A stretch of DNA of 64,000 nt from Roseburia sp. (GTDB lineage: Bacteria > Bacillota > Clostridia > Lachnospirales > Lachnospiraceae): contig JAHZFL010000013.1 in the NCBI GenBank assembly GCA_019421345.1, forward strand, positions 1 through 64,000. The letters are read 5' to 3'. The notes below the pieces were generated by a model. That model saw only the letters and a list, made by a program, of their open reading frames with translations, made no database searches and was not told where the DNA came from. A program made the translations under genes and the position numbers. Below are positions 32,487-41,806 of the stretch, piece by piece (within the stretch, counting starts at the first letter, position 1; every line of letters starts with the position of its first letter).

Positions 32487-33887
32487 ATGGTAGTACAACA
32501 CAATTTAACCGCGATGAACGCAAACAGAATGCTTGGAGTTACAACAGGTCAGCAGGCAAAGTCCTCTGAAAAGCTGGCTTCCGGCTACAGGATCAATCGT
32601 GCAGCAGACGATGCAGCAGGTCTGACGATCTCTGAGAAGATGAGAAAGCAGATCCGCGGACTTGACCGTGCATCAACAAACGCACAGGATGGTGTTTCCG
32701 CAGTGCAGACAGCCGAGGGAGCGTTGACAGAGGTGCATTCCATGCTGCAGCGTATGAATGAGCTTGCAGTACAGGCATCCAACGGAACAAACTCCGTAGG
32801 AGACCGTCAGGCACTTCAGAACGAGATCGCACAGTTGACAACAGAGATCGATCGTGTGGCAGAGACCACAAAGTTCAACGAGAGCTATCTGCTTAAGGGC
32901 GACGGAACGACTGTCAAGGAGTACATGAAGGCACATGACGCCGGATTAAAGGGAACGATGACAGAGACTTTAGACGGAGCAACCTTTACGATGGATGTCC
33001 TGAAAGATGGACAAAATGTCAATATCGGCGGCAAGGGTTATACTATTGGTTCGACGAAAACGGCAATAGATACCAAATTTGATGCATCTGTAACAAAAAA
33101 GGACGATACAGTAACTATTGACGGCAAGCAATATACTATAGTTGATAATAATGGTAAAACTGACCTTAATAAGGGTGAGGTTAAAGTTGCAGATATAACA
33201 AATGTGTTAAAAAAACTTATCAAGGACACTAGTACAGTTGAATTTTCTGATGGAACTATAATGAAAGGAATGGGAAAAGTTACAGGTGGTGTTTCTGATA
33301 CGGATTCTTCTCTTATTACAGCCGATAAGGCATATGAATTAATGGAAGAAGAATTGCTTAGAGCAAATAGTATCGGTGTATCCAACGCAGCAGGTGATAA
33401 GGCGGTTGTTACAGTGGGTACTCCTGCAAATGGTAAGGTAGATTTCACCATTGACAAGGGCTACGCAGACGTTTCCCAGAAGCTTTCCTTCAATCTTCAG
33501 GTCGGCGCAGATGCGGATATGACAAATAAGATCATCGTTGACGTCAACGCCATGGATTCCGCTTATCTTGGTGTAAAGGGCTTAAATATCGCAGATGATA
33601 CAGGTGTAGCCGCAACCTATGCAGTTGACGCGATCTCTGACGCATTGGCAAAGGTTTCCGAGCAGCGTTCGGCACTCGGTGCAGTACAGAACCGCTTAGA
33701 GCACACGATCGCAAACCTTGACAACGTAGTGGAGAATACAACGGCATCCGAGTCCCGCATCCGTGACACTGACATGGCAGAAGCAATGGTAGAATACAGC
33801 AAGAACAACATCCTTGCACAGGCAGGTCAGTCAATGCTTGCACAGGCAAATCAGGCAACACAGGGAGTTCTGGCGCTGCTGCAGTAA
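32487..33887 (+). CDS. fliC: Flagellin
   Basis: A 466-residue flagellar filament protein. The conserved D0/D1 N terminus (VVQHNLTAMNANRMLG; SGYRINRAADDAAGL) includes the TLR5-recognised helix LQRMNELAVQASNG near residue 92. The C-terminal D1/D0 part is equally conserved (LEHTIANLDNVVENT, ESRIRDTDMAEAMVEYSK, QANQATQGVLALLQ). The centre (about residues 170-315) is the surface-exposed variable region and is clearly more AT-rich and uses different codons from the ends. The gene follows a CsrA-like gene and a leader with a CsrA-type hairpin. GGAGG is just upstream of the ATG. Confidence 0.97.
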   Translation: MVVQHNLTAMNANRMLGVTTGQQAKSSEKLASGYRINRAADDAAGLTISEKMRKQIRGLDRASTNAQDGVSAVQTAEGALTEVHSMLQRMNELAVQASNGTNSVGDRQALQNEIAQLTTEIDRVAETTKFNESYLLKGDGTTVKEYMKAHDAGLKGTMTETLDGATFTMDVLKDGQNVNIGGKGYTIGSTKTAIDTKFDASVTKKDDTVTIDGKQYTIVDNNGKTDLNKGEVKVADITNVLKKLIKDTSTVEFSDGTIMKGMGKVTGGVSDTDSSLITADKAYELMEEELLRANSIGVSNAAGDKAVVTVGTPANGKVDFTIDKGYADVSQKLSFNLQVGADADMTNKIIVDVNAMDSAYLGVKGLNIADDTGVAATYAVDAISDALAKVSEQRSALGAVQNRLEHTIANLDNVVENTTASESRIRDTDMAEAMVEYSKNNILAQAGQSMLAQANQATQGVLALLQ

Positions 33888-34018
33888 TTGATTAGTTTCA
33901 TATTGTGAAAAATTCGACTGCTTACGAATGGCGGAATTAGAATGAATTGCCGTTATAATAAGGCAATTTATGGATTGCAGCCGTAATATAAGAAAGCGGC
34001 TGTGAAAACAGTCTGGAT

Positions 34019-34065
34019 AAAAGAGGATTTTCAATTTGCATGCGTGCGTTGGAAATCCTCTTTTT
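34019..34065 (+). terminator. Flagellin terminator
   Basis: AAAAGAGGATTT (34019-34030) pairs with AAATCCTCTTTTT (34053-34065), ending in T residues. The 300 bp beyond it up to msmK contain a small palindrome (TGACAAAAACTGTCA near 34219) and no convincing gene. Confidence 0.85.
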
Positions 34066-34379
34066 GCGGTTATATTTCCCCGTGATGAAAATAAAGCGGC
34101 AGATTATTTCAGCGAAAGCAGGGAGATTGACAGGAGGAAATGTTCAATCAGCCCATAGCGAATCGGCGGCGCGCAGCCTGAACTTTTCGTCAACCTGCTT
34201 CCCTTTTTTGACAAAAACTGTCACTTTGACGAACGCTTTTGGAAACAATCTCAATGACTGTGAGATTCTACAAGAATTGCGAAATTTCTTTGTGTAGCCG
34301 GTCTATGGTGTTTTTTTTGTTTTTTTTGTATAGTAAATATAACAAGAACGTAAGGATTTTTTAGGAGGTACATGCACCA

Positions 34380-35492
34380 ATGGCAAGCTTATCAATGAAA
34401 GATATTTGCAAGGTTTATCCAAACGGCTTTGAGGCTGTCAAGAATTTCAACCTTGAGGTGGAGGATCAGGAATTTATTATTTTCGTAGGACCGTCAGGAT
34501 GCGGTAAGTCTACGACACTTCGTATGATCGCAGGTCTGGAGGAGATTTCTTCCGGTGAGTTCTATATCGACGGCAAGCTGATGAACGATGTTGAGCCGAA
34601 GGATAGGGATATTGCGATGGTATTCCAGAACTACGCGCTTTATCCGCATATGACCGTATTTGACAATATGGCGTTTGGTCTGAAATTAAGAAAGGTTCCA
34701 AAGGACGAGATCAAGAAAAAGGTAGAGGAGGCTGCGAAAATCCTTGACCTTGAGAAGCTTTTGGACCGTAAGCCGAAGGCTCTTTCCGGAGGTCAGAGAC
34801 AGCGTGTTGCGATGGGACGTGCGATCGTTCGTAATCCAAAGGTATTCCTGATGGATGAGCCGTTATCCAACCTGGATGCAAAGCTGCGTGTGCAGATGCG
34901 TTCCGAGATCGCTTCCCTGCATAACAGACTGAAAGCAACGATCATCTACGTTACACATGATCAGACGGAGGCTATGACATTAGGTACGAGAATCGTCGTA
35001 TTAAAGGACGGCGTGATCATGCAGGTAGATTCTCCGCAGAAGCTGTACAATGAACCGAATAATTTATTTGTTGCCGGATTTATCGGCTCTCCGCAGATGA
35101 ACTTTGTGGATGCAGCATGTAAGGTAGAGGGAGAGAAGGTAACGCTTACCTTTGAGAATACAACGATCACACTGCCTCCTGCAAAGGCTAAGAAGCTGGC
35201 AGACGGCGGCTACAACGGAAAGACGGTTGTAATGGGTATCAGACCGGAGGACATCGGCGATTCCCAGATCGAGATCGAGGCACACAAGGATGCTTCCTTT
35301 GAGACAGAGGTGACCGGCTATGAGCTTTTAGGATCAGAGGTTTTGTTATACTTTAACGTAGCGGGTGGCGCAATGACTGCAAAGGTTGACTCAAGAACGA
35401 CTGCACGCATGGGAGATCATATCAAGCTTGCAATGGATCCGGAAAAGATTCATGTATTTGACAAAGAAACTGAATTGACAATCACAAATTAA
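34380..35492 (+). CDS. msmK: Sugar ABC transporter ATP-binding protein, MsmK/UgpC type
   Basis: A 370-residue ATPase of the carbohydrate uptake transporter-1 family. Walker A GPSGCGKST (residues 38-46), Q-loop FQNYALYPH, signature LSGGQRQR, Walker B FLMDEPLSNLDA, switch His in VTHDQTEAM, and a C-terminal TOBE/OB regulatory domain (VMGIRPEDIGDSQ). No permease or binding-protein genes are nearby, so it is an orphan ATPase of the kind that serves several sugar transporters in Firmicutes. A long UTR precedes it and a terminator follows. The next gene is a CdaR/PucR-type regulator. Confidence 0.95.
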   Translation: MASLSMKDICKVYPNGFEAVKNFNLEVEDQEFIIFVGPSGCGKSTTLRMIAGLEEISSGEFYIDGKLMNDVEPKDRDIAMVFQNYALYPHMTVFDNMAFGLKLRKVPKDEIKKKVEEAAKILDLEKLLDRKPKALSGGQRQRVAMGRAIVRNPKVFLMDEPLSNLDAKLRVQMRSEIASLHNRLKATIIYVTHDQTEAMTLGTRIVVLKDGVIMQVDSPQKLYNEPNNLFVAGFIGSPQMNFVDAACKVEGEKVTLTFENTTITLPPAKAKKLADGGYNGKTVVMGIRPEDIGDSQIEIEAHKDASFETEVTGYELLGSEVLLYFNVAGGAMTAKVDSRTTARMGDHIKLAMDPEKIHVFDKETELTITN

Positions 35493-35519
35493 TTCAGTAA
35501 AATAAAAACAGGTATAGAC

Positions 35520-35549
35520 AAAAACTGGGTGCGGCTGTACCCAGTTTTT
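35520..35549 (+). terminator. msmK terminator
   Basis: AAAAACTGGGT (35520-35530) pairs perfectly with ACCCAGTTTTT (35539-35549), 8-nt loop. Confidence 0.92.
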
Positions 35550-35583
35550 ATGTGTGTGACGCAGGGATAGGAAGGTAGGAGAA

Positions 35584-36666
35584 ATGATTTCAAATCACAG
35601 GATTCAGGTAGCGTTAGAAGAAATACAGGAAATTTCCAAAATGGATCTGGCAGTTTACACGGAAAAGGGAAAGCAAATAGCCGCGACGTTTCAGCCGGAT
35701 CAGGATATGGAGGCTGCGGTTGTTTCTTTTGCCGACTCTATGGCGGAGAGTCAGATGCTTTCCGGTTGTCATTTTTTTAAGGTGATGGTAGACGGAGAGT
35801 TGGAATATGTTCTTTTGACGCGCTCCCCTGCGGAGGATGCATATATGGTGGGACGCTTGGCGGTGTGCCAGATCCGCAATCTGGTGTCGGCGTATATGGA
35901 GCAGTTTGACCGCAATAATTTTATGCAGAATATTCTTCTCGGAAATATGCTTGTGGTAGATATGTATAACAAAGCGAAGAAGCTTCATATCGAGCAGACA
36001 GAGCGCGTGGTATTTGTCATCGATCTGGAAAACAGCAAGGATTCTGCCGCGATGGAGCTGGTAAAGAACCTTTTTATGACAAGGGCGAAGGATTTTGTCA
36101 CAGAGGTGGACGAGCAGAGCATCATACTGATCAAGGACACGGAGGAGCTGCAGGATGATGAAAAGCTTGATGCGCTGGCGTCCATGATCGTGGATAACAT
36201 GCATACAGAGGCGATGGTGCGCGCACGCGTGGGATATGGAAACCGCGTGACGAATCTGCAGGATATTGCAAGGTCTTATCAGGAGGCAAAGATGGCGCTT
36301 GAGGTCGGCAGGATTTTCTACGCGGAGAAGGAGACGGTCGCTTACCGCTATCTGGGCATTGGGCGTTTGATCTATCAGCTTCCGATGTCGCTGTGTGAGA
36401 TGTTTATCCATGAGGTATTCGGGGATGAGATACCGGATGTATTTCAGGAGGAGACGACAACGACGATTCAGAAATTTTTTGAAAATAATCTGAATATCTC
36501 GGAGACGGCGCGGCAGCTTTATGTACACAGGAATACACTGGTATACCGTCTGGAACGTTTACAGAAGATTATCGGGCTTGATATTCGCAGATTTGACGAT
36601 GCGATGACTTTTAAAATTGCTATGATGGTAATTTCGCATATGCAGTATGTAGAGGAGCGGCAATAG
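35584..36666 (+). CDS. CdaR/PucR-type transcriptional regulator
   Basis: A 360-residue regulator. The C-terminal 60 residues are the PucR-type helix-turn-helix (FFENNLNISETARQLYVHRN, then TLVYRLERLQKIIGLD); the middle has the GGDEF-like/diacid-regulator region typical of CdaR (VGYGNRVTNLQDIARSYQEAKMALEVG). The N-terminal 110 residues resemble a small ligand-sensing domain. It lies 90 bp after msmK and has AGGTAGGAG before the ATG. Control of sugar uptake is a plausible job because of the neighbour, but the inducer is unknown. Confidence 0.85.
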   Translation: MISNHRIQVALEEIQEISKMDLAVYTEKGKQIAATFQPDQDMEAAVVSFADSMAESQMLSGCHFFKVMVDGELEYVLLTRSPAEDAYMVGRLAVCQIRNLVSAYMEQFDRNNFMQNILLGNMLVVDMYNKAKKLHIEQTERVVFVIDLENSKDSAAMELVKNLFMTRAKDFVTEVDEQSIILIKDTEELQDDEKLDALASMIVDNMHTEAMVRARVGYGNRVTNLQDIARSYQEAKMALEVGRIFYAEKETVAYRYLGIGRLIYQLPMSLCEMFIHEVFGDEIPDVFQEETTTTIQKFFENNLNISETARQLYVHRNTLVYRLERLQKIIGLDIRRFDDAMTFKIAMMVISHMQYVEERQ

Positions 36667-36770
36667 CGTATTTGCCGGGAGAGACAGGAGATGTGCGTGG
36701 AAGTGCAGGTAAATTCGCTTCCGCGTATTTTTTCGTTTTAAATTAGGAAATTTCCTGTTTTAGATCGGAT

Positions 36771-36815
36771 AAAACGGACGGTAGGGATCGCGTTGCGGCG
36801 GATCGACAGATGCTG
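36771..36815 (+). repeat. Possible degenerate copy of repeat family A
   Basis: AAAACGGACGG, AGGGATCGCGTTGCGGCGGA and a preceding AAATTAGGAAATTTCCT hairpin keep the order of parts in repeat A, but with many changes. The rest of the 278-bp gap holds the topoisomerase promoter. Confidence 0.4.
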
Positions 36816-36872
36816 CAGACGCAGTCGTCTACGGGAGGAGTGTCTCATGACAAAACATATGTTCTAAATTGC

Positions 36873-36902
36873 TTGCATATCAGTGGAAAAGTATGGTATA
36901 GT
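36873..36902 (+). promoter_or_regulatory. Promoter of the topoisomerase genes
   Basis: TTGCAT (36873-36878), 18-bp spacer, TATAGT (36897-36902), 42 bp before the start codon. Confidence 0.6.
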
Positions 36903-36944
36903 AGCAAAAGACGCATTTTGAGCAGAAAGACGAGGTTTTAAGAA

Positions 36945-38867
36945 ATGGCAAAGACAGCAGCTTACGACGAGAGCAGTATTTCCGTATTGGAGGGATTGGA
37001 AGCCGTCAGGAAAAGACCCGGTATGTATATCGGAAGCGTGTCGAGGAAGGGGCTGAATCATTTGATCTATGAGATTGTAGATAATGCGGTGGACGAGCAT
37101 TTGGCAGGGGCTTGCGATACGATCTATGTGACGCTGGAGGCAGACGGTTCCTGTACCGTGGAGGATAACGGGCGGGGCGTTCCGATCGGGATGCACGCGA
37201 AGGGCGTTTCCGCGGCGCGGATTGTCTACACGACGCTCCATGCGGGCGGGAAATTCGATGATTCCGCATACAAGACGAGCGGAGGTCTGCACGGAGTGGG
37301 CTCCTCTGTCGTCAATGCGCTCTCGACGTATCTGGATGTGGAGATCAGCCGCGAGGGGTATGTGCATCATGACCGCTATGAGCGAGGCGTTCCTGTCGTG
37401 GAGCTGGAAAACGGCTTGCTGCCGAAGCTTGGAAGGACGAAAAAGACGGGAACGAAGGTCAACTTTCTGCCTGATCCCGAGATTTTTGAAAAGACAAGAT
37501 TTAAGGAGGACGAGGTCAAGAGTCGTCTGCACGAGACGGCTTACTTAAATCCAGCGCTTACGATTATTTATGAGGATCGCAGGGGCGAGCAACCGGAGCA
37601 GATCGTCTACCATGAAAATGAGGGGATTCAGGGATTTGTCAAGGATATTAATAAAAACAGCGAGGTTCTTCACGATGTCATCTATTTCAAGGGAGAGGCA
37701 GAAGGCATTACAGTGGAGGCGGCATTTCAGTATACCAACGAGTTTCATGAGAATATCCTTGGATTTTGCAACAATATTTTTAATGCGGAGGGCGGTACGC
37801 ACATCACCGGTTTTAAGACGGTGTTTACGACCGTGATCAATTCCTATGCCAGAGAGCTTGGCATCCTAAAGGAAAAGGACGCGAATTTTACGGGAGCTGA
37901 CGTAAGAAACGGGCTGACGGCTGTCGTTTCGATCAAGCATCCGGATCCAAGGTTCGAGGGACAGACAAAAACGAAGCTTGACAATCAGGATGCCTCGCGC
38001 GTGACGGCGAAGGTCACGGGAGATGAGATACAGCTTTATTTCGATAAAAATCTCGATACGTTAAAAACAGTCATCTCCTGTGCCGAGAAGGCGGCGAAAA
38101 TCCGCAAGTCGGAGGAGCGGGCAAAGACAAATCTTTTGACAAAGCAGAAGTTTTCCTTTGATTCCAACGGTAAGCTGGCAAATTGTGAGAGCAGGGATGC
38201 TTCTATCTGTGAGATTTTTATTGTGGAGGGAGATTCGGCGGGCGGCTCAGCCAAGACGGCGAGAGACAGGAGCTTTCAGGCGATTCTTCCGATTCGGGGA
38301 AAGATTTTGAATGTAGAGAAGGCGAGTATCGACAAAGTCCTTGCCAATGCCGAGATCAAGACGATGATCAATGCATTCGGCTGCGGATTTTCGGAGGGGT
38401 ACGGCAATGATTTTGATATTACGAAGCTCCGCTATGACAAGATCATCATTATGGCAGATGCCGATGTCGACGGCGCGCATATTTCCACGCTGCTGCTGAC
38501 GCTGTTTTACCGCTTTATGCCGGAGCTTATTTATGAGGGGCATGTCTATGTTGCAATGCCGCCTCTTTATAAGGCGATTCCAGGAAGGGGCGAGGAGGAG
38601 TATCTCTATGATGATGCGGCGCTGGAGCGCTATCGGCGCACACACAAGGGAAGCTTTACACTGCAGCGCTATAAGGGACTTGGAGAGATGGATGCAGAGC
38701 AGCTTTGGGAGACAACGCTCGACCCGAAACGGCGTATGCTAAAGAGGATTGAGATCGAGGACGGTCGTATGGCGTCTGATATTACCGAGCTTTTGATGGG
38801 CAACGACGTGCCTCCGAGAAAAACATTTATCTATGAGCATGCGACAGACGCGCAGCTTGATATATAG
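36945..38867 (+). CDS. Type II topoisomerase subunit B (ParE/GyrB family)
   Basis: A 640-residue ATPase subunit. The GHKL ATP site shows EIVDNAVDEH (catalytic Glu, N47), DNGRGVPIGMH and GGLHGVGSSVVNALS; the transducer domain follows (KLDNQDASR, with the switch Lys); the TOPRIM domain has EGDSAGGSA near residue 428 and DADVDGAHI near 504. The C terminus RRMLKRIEIED / PPRKTFIYEHA is standard. It forms a pair with the subunit A gene 39 bp downstream. The pair is more like a second, ParEC-like set than the oriC-linked gyrBA, since the A subunit lacks a classic GyrA box; the assignment to Topo IV versus gyrase is inference. Confidence 0.93.
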   Translation: MAKTAAYDESSISVLEGLEAVRKRPGMYIGSVSRKGLNHLIYEIVDNAVDEHLAGACDTIYVTLEADGSCTVEDNGRGVPIGMHAKGVSAARIVYTTLHAGGKFDDSAYKTSGGLHGVGSSVVNALSTYLDVEISREGYVHHDRYERGVPVVELENGLLPKLGRTKKTGTKVNFLPDPEIFEKTRFKEDEVKSRLHETAYLNPALTIIYEDRRGEQPEQIVYHENEGIQGFVKDINKNSEVLHDVIYFKGEAEGITVEAAFQYTNEFHENILGFCNNIFNAEGGTHITGFKTVFTTVINSYARELGILKEKDANFTGADVRNGLTAVVSIKHPDPRFEGQTKTKLDNQDASRVTAKVTGDEIQLYFDKNLDTLKTVISCAEKAAKIRKSEERAKTNLLTKQKFSFDSNGKLANCESRDASICEIFIVEGDSAGGSAKTARDRSFQAILPIRGKILNVEKASIDKVLANAEIKTMINAFGCGFSEGYGNDFDITKLRYDKIIIMADADVDGAHISTLLLTLFYRFMPELIYEGHVYVAMPPLYKAIPGRGEEEYLYDDAALERYRRTHKGSFTLQRYKGLGEMDAEQLWETTLDPKRRMLKRIEIEDGRMASDITELLMGNDVPPRKTFIYEHATDAQLDI

Positions 38868-38906
38868 CGGCAGTCTGGTGCGGAGAGATAGAAAGGGAGC
38901 AGAAGT

Positions 38907-41147
38907 ATGAGAGAGGAAGAACAGATTATTCGGACGGAATATTCTGAGTTAATGCAGAAATCTTATATCGACTATGCAATGAGCGTGATCGTGGCGCGCG
39001 CGCTGCCGGATGTGAGGGACGGGCTAAAGCCGGTGCAAAGACGTACGCTTTACGATATGTATGAGCTTGGGATTCGTTATGATAAGCCGTACCGTAAGAG
39101 CGCGCGTATTGTCGGCGATACGATGGGTAAGTATCATCCGCATGGCGACAGCTCGATCTACGGGGCGCTTGTTGTCATGGCGCAGGAGTTTAAGATGGGA
39201 CTGCCGCTCGTGGACGGACACGGTAATTTCGGATCGATCGAGGGCGACGGCGCGGCGGCGATGCGATATACCGAGGCACGGTTAAAGAAAATTACGCAGG
39301 AGGCATATCTCGCCGATCTGGATAAGGACGTCGTCGATTTTGTGCCGAATTTCGACGAGACGGAGAAAGAGCCTTTGGTACTTCCCGTAAAAGTGCCGAA
39401 TCTTCTGCTAAACGGGGCGGAGGGGATTGCAGTCGGGATGACGACGAGTATTCCGCCGCATAATTTCACGGAGGTGATTGACGGCGTCATCGCTTACATG
39501 AAGAATCCCGACATTAACACGGAGCAGATGATGCAGTATATTCCGGGTCCTGATTTTCCGACGGGAGGCATCGTGGCAAATCAGGATGATCTGCTTGCCA
39601 TTTATGCTACTGGCATGGGCAAGATCAAGCTTCGCGGCAAGGTGGAAATCGAGCGCGGTAAGGGCGGTAAGGATCGTCTTGTGATCACGGAGATTCCGTA
39701 TACGATGATCGGGGCGAATATCGGTAAATTTTTAAATGACGTCTACAGTTTGGTGGAGACGAAAAAGACGAGCGATATTGTAGATATTACGAACCAGTCG
39801 TCGAAGGAGGGTATCCGCATTGTGATCGAGATGCGGCGCGGTGCAGATGCCGAGAACCTAAAGAACCTCCTCTATAAAAAGACGAAGCTTGAGGACACCT
39901 TTGGCGTGAATATGCTTGCCGTGGCAGACGGAAGACCGGAAACAATGGGGATTGTGCCGATCATCCGTCACCATGTGGATTTTCAGTATGAGCTGGCGAC
40001 ACGCAAGTATCAAACGCTGCTGGCAAAGGAGCTTGAGCGCAGGGAGATTCAGGAGGGACTTATCCGTGCGTGTGATGTGATCGATCTGATCATCGAGATT
40101 TTGCGCGGAAGTACGAATGTGAAGGAGGCAAGGGCATGTCTGACGGCAGGCATCACCGAGGGCATCCGCTTTAAGTCTGACAAGTCAAAAATGGAAGCCG
40201 CGCAGCTTCGCTTTACAGAGCGTCAGGCAGATGCAATTTTGGAGATGCGTCTGTACAAGCTGATCGGTCTTGAGATCGAGGCGCTGATGAAGGAGCATGA
40301 AAAGACGCTTGCCAATATCGCGAGGTACGAGGAGATTTTAAACAGCCGTGCTGTCATGGCAAAGGTGATCATCCGGGAGCTGGAAGGGTACAAGAAGGAA
40401 TACGGCGCGCCGCGCCGGACGGTGATCGATAATCTCAAAGAGGTCGTGCTTGAGGAGAAGAAGATCGAGGAGACGGACGTTGTCTTTTTGATGGATCGAT
40501 TCGGGTATGCCAAGACGATTGATGTGGCGGTCTATGAGAGAAATAAGGAGGCGGCAGATGCGGAGAACCGTTATGTGATCACCTGTAAGAATACGGATAA
40601 GATATGTATCTTTACAAATACGGGACAGATGCATTTGCTAAAGGTGCTCGACCTGCCGTTTGGAAAGTTTCGCGATAAGGGAACGCCGATCGATAATCTG
40701 AGCAATTATAACAGCAGCGAGGAGAGCTTTATCTTTATTAGGAATCTTGGCGCTCTTTGTTCCTCGAAGGTGATTTTTGGCACGAAGGCGTCTATGCTTA
40801 AGGTTGTGGACGGCAGTGAGTTTGATGTGGCAAAGCGCACAACGGCGGCAACGAAGCTCAATGAGGGCGATGAGCTGCTCTTTGTCGGCTGTCTGGAGGG
40901 AAATGAGACGATTGTGATGCAGTCGGAGAAGGACTTTTTCCTGCGCATTGAGGCGGCTTCCATACCGGAGAAGAAGAAAGGGGCAGCCGGTGTGAGGGGA
41001 ATGCGTCTTGGTACGGGCGATGCTCTCGCTGCAATCTATCTGCTGAAGGAGGGCGAGACTGTCAGTGCGGAGGTGAAGGGAAAGGAATGCGCCTTAAATC
41101 GTCTGCATATCGGAAATCGTGATACGAAAGGAACGAAGCGGTCATGA
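38907..41147 (+). CDS. Type II topoisomerase subunit A (ParC/GyrA family)
   Basis: A 746-residue breakage-reunion subunit. KPVQRRTLYDMYELG and KYHPHGDSSIYGALV lead to the DNA-linking Tyr in AAMRYTEARL (Y121), then GIAVGMTTSIPPHN and GKYE-type C-gate helices. The C-terminal beta-pinwheel is short and no QRRGGKG-like GyrA box is evident, favouring a decatenating (Topo IV-like) role. In the quinolone-contact helix the first position is Ser (S82) but the usual acidic residue four places on is Gly (G86). The stop codon overlaps the next gene start (ATGA). Confidence 0.92.
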   Translation: MREEEQIIRTEYSELMQKSYIDYAMSVIVARALPDVRDGLKPVQRRTLYDMYELGIRYDKPYRKSARIVGDTMGKYHPHGDSSIYGALVVMAQEFKMGLPLVDGHGNFGSIEGDGAAAMRYTEARLKKITQEAYLADLDKDVVDFVPNFDETEKEPLVLPVKVPNLLLNGAEGIAVGMTTSIPPHNFTEVIDGVIAYMKNPDINTEQMMQYIPGPDFPTGGIVANQDDLLAIYATGMGKIKLRGKVEIERGKGGKDRLVITEIPYTMIGANIGKFLNDVYSLVETKKTSDIVDITNQSSKEGIRIVIEMRRGADAENLKNLLYKKTKLEDTFGVNMLAVADGRPETMGIVPIIRHHVDFQYELATRKYQTLLAKELERREIQEGLIRACDVIDLIIEILRGSTNVKEARACLTAGITEGIRFKSDKSKMEAAQLRFTERQADAILEMRLYKLIGLEIEALMKEHEKTLANIARYEEILNSRAVMAKVIIRELEGYKKEYGAPRRTVIDNLKEVVLEEKKIEETDVVFLMDRFGYAKTIDVAVYERNKEAADAENRYVITCKNTDKICIFTNTGQMHLLKVLDLPFGKFRDKGTPIDNLSNYNSSEESFIFIRNLGALCSSKVIFGTKASMLKVVDGSEFDVAKRTTAATKLNEGDELLFVGCLEGNETIVMQSEKDFFLRIEAASIPEKKKGAAGVRGMRLGTGDALAAIYLLKEGETVSAEVKGKECALNRLHIGNRDTKGTKRS

Positions 41148-41806
41148 GAGCGATTTTATTTGATCTGGACGGAACGATCATCAATTCCGAGGAGGGCATT
41201 ACAAAATGTGTGCAGTATGCGTTAAAGGCATATGGTGTTGATGAGCCTGATTTAAAGAAGCTGCTGTGCTTTATCGGTCCGCCTTTGGAGCCTGTCTTTC
41301 AGGAAAAATACGGGATGACAGGGCAGGAGGCATGGGATGCAGTTGAGAAGTACCGAGAGCGGTTTGATGTGAAGGGGATTTTTGAGTGCTGTCTGTATGA
41401 GGGAGTGGAAAAGGTAATCCGCTCTCTCTGGGAAAGGGGCTATGTGCTGGCACTTGCGTCCTCAAAGCCGGAGGCCGCGTGCAGACGCATTTTAAAGCAT
41501 TTTGATTTGCTGCGATATTTTCATGAGGTTGTCGGCTCGACGCTGGACGGCAGTATCAGCACGAAGCAGGAGGTGCTGGAGGAGCTTGGACGAAGAATGG
41601 CGCATCTTGCGATCGGAAAAGATCAGATGTGTCTGATCGGAGATACAAAATATGATGCAGCGGGAGCAAAGGCGTTCGGCATTGCGTGTATCGGAGTAAG
41701 CTATGGATTTGGAACGGAGCAGGAGCTGCTTGCAGCGGGAGCAGAAGCAGTTTTTGCGGGAATTGAGGAAGTGGAGAACTATATTGAAGAAAACAGGTGC
41801 GTATAA
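41144..41806 (+). CDS. HAD-superfamily hydrolase, phosphoglycolate phosphatase-like
   Basis: A 220-residue HAD phosphatase. Motif I DLDGTIINSEEG carries the nucleophile Asp pair (D8, D10), motif II is in ALASSKPEAAC (Ser), motif III Lys in SISTKQEVLEEL and motif IV in LIGDTKYDAAGAKAFGI. The helical cap between motifs I and II is like PGP/Gph and PpaX. It overlaps the topoisomerase gene by four bases and the next membrane-protein gene by 23 bases, so it is cotranscribed. The natural substrate is not predictable. Confidence 0.88.
   Translation: MRAILFDLDGTIINSEEGITKCVQYALKAYGVDEPDLKKLLCFIGPPLEPVFQEKYGMTGQEAWDAVEKYRERFDVKGIFECCLYEGVEKVIRSLWERGYVLALASSKPEAACRRILKHFDLLRYFHEVVGSTLDGSISTKQEVLEELGRRMAHLAIGKDQMCLIGDTKYDAAGAKAFGIACIGVSYGFGTEQELLAAGAEAVFAGIEEVENYIEENRCV

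Noticed and set aside
34040..34297. 85-codon open frame after flagellin
   Set aside because: It overlaps the flagellin terminator, has no ribosome site and its translation looks like low-complexity random sequence; treated as intergenic.
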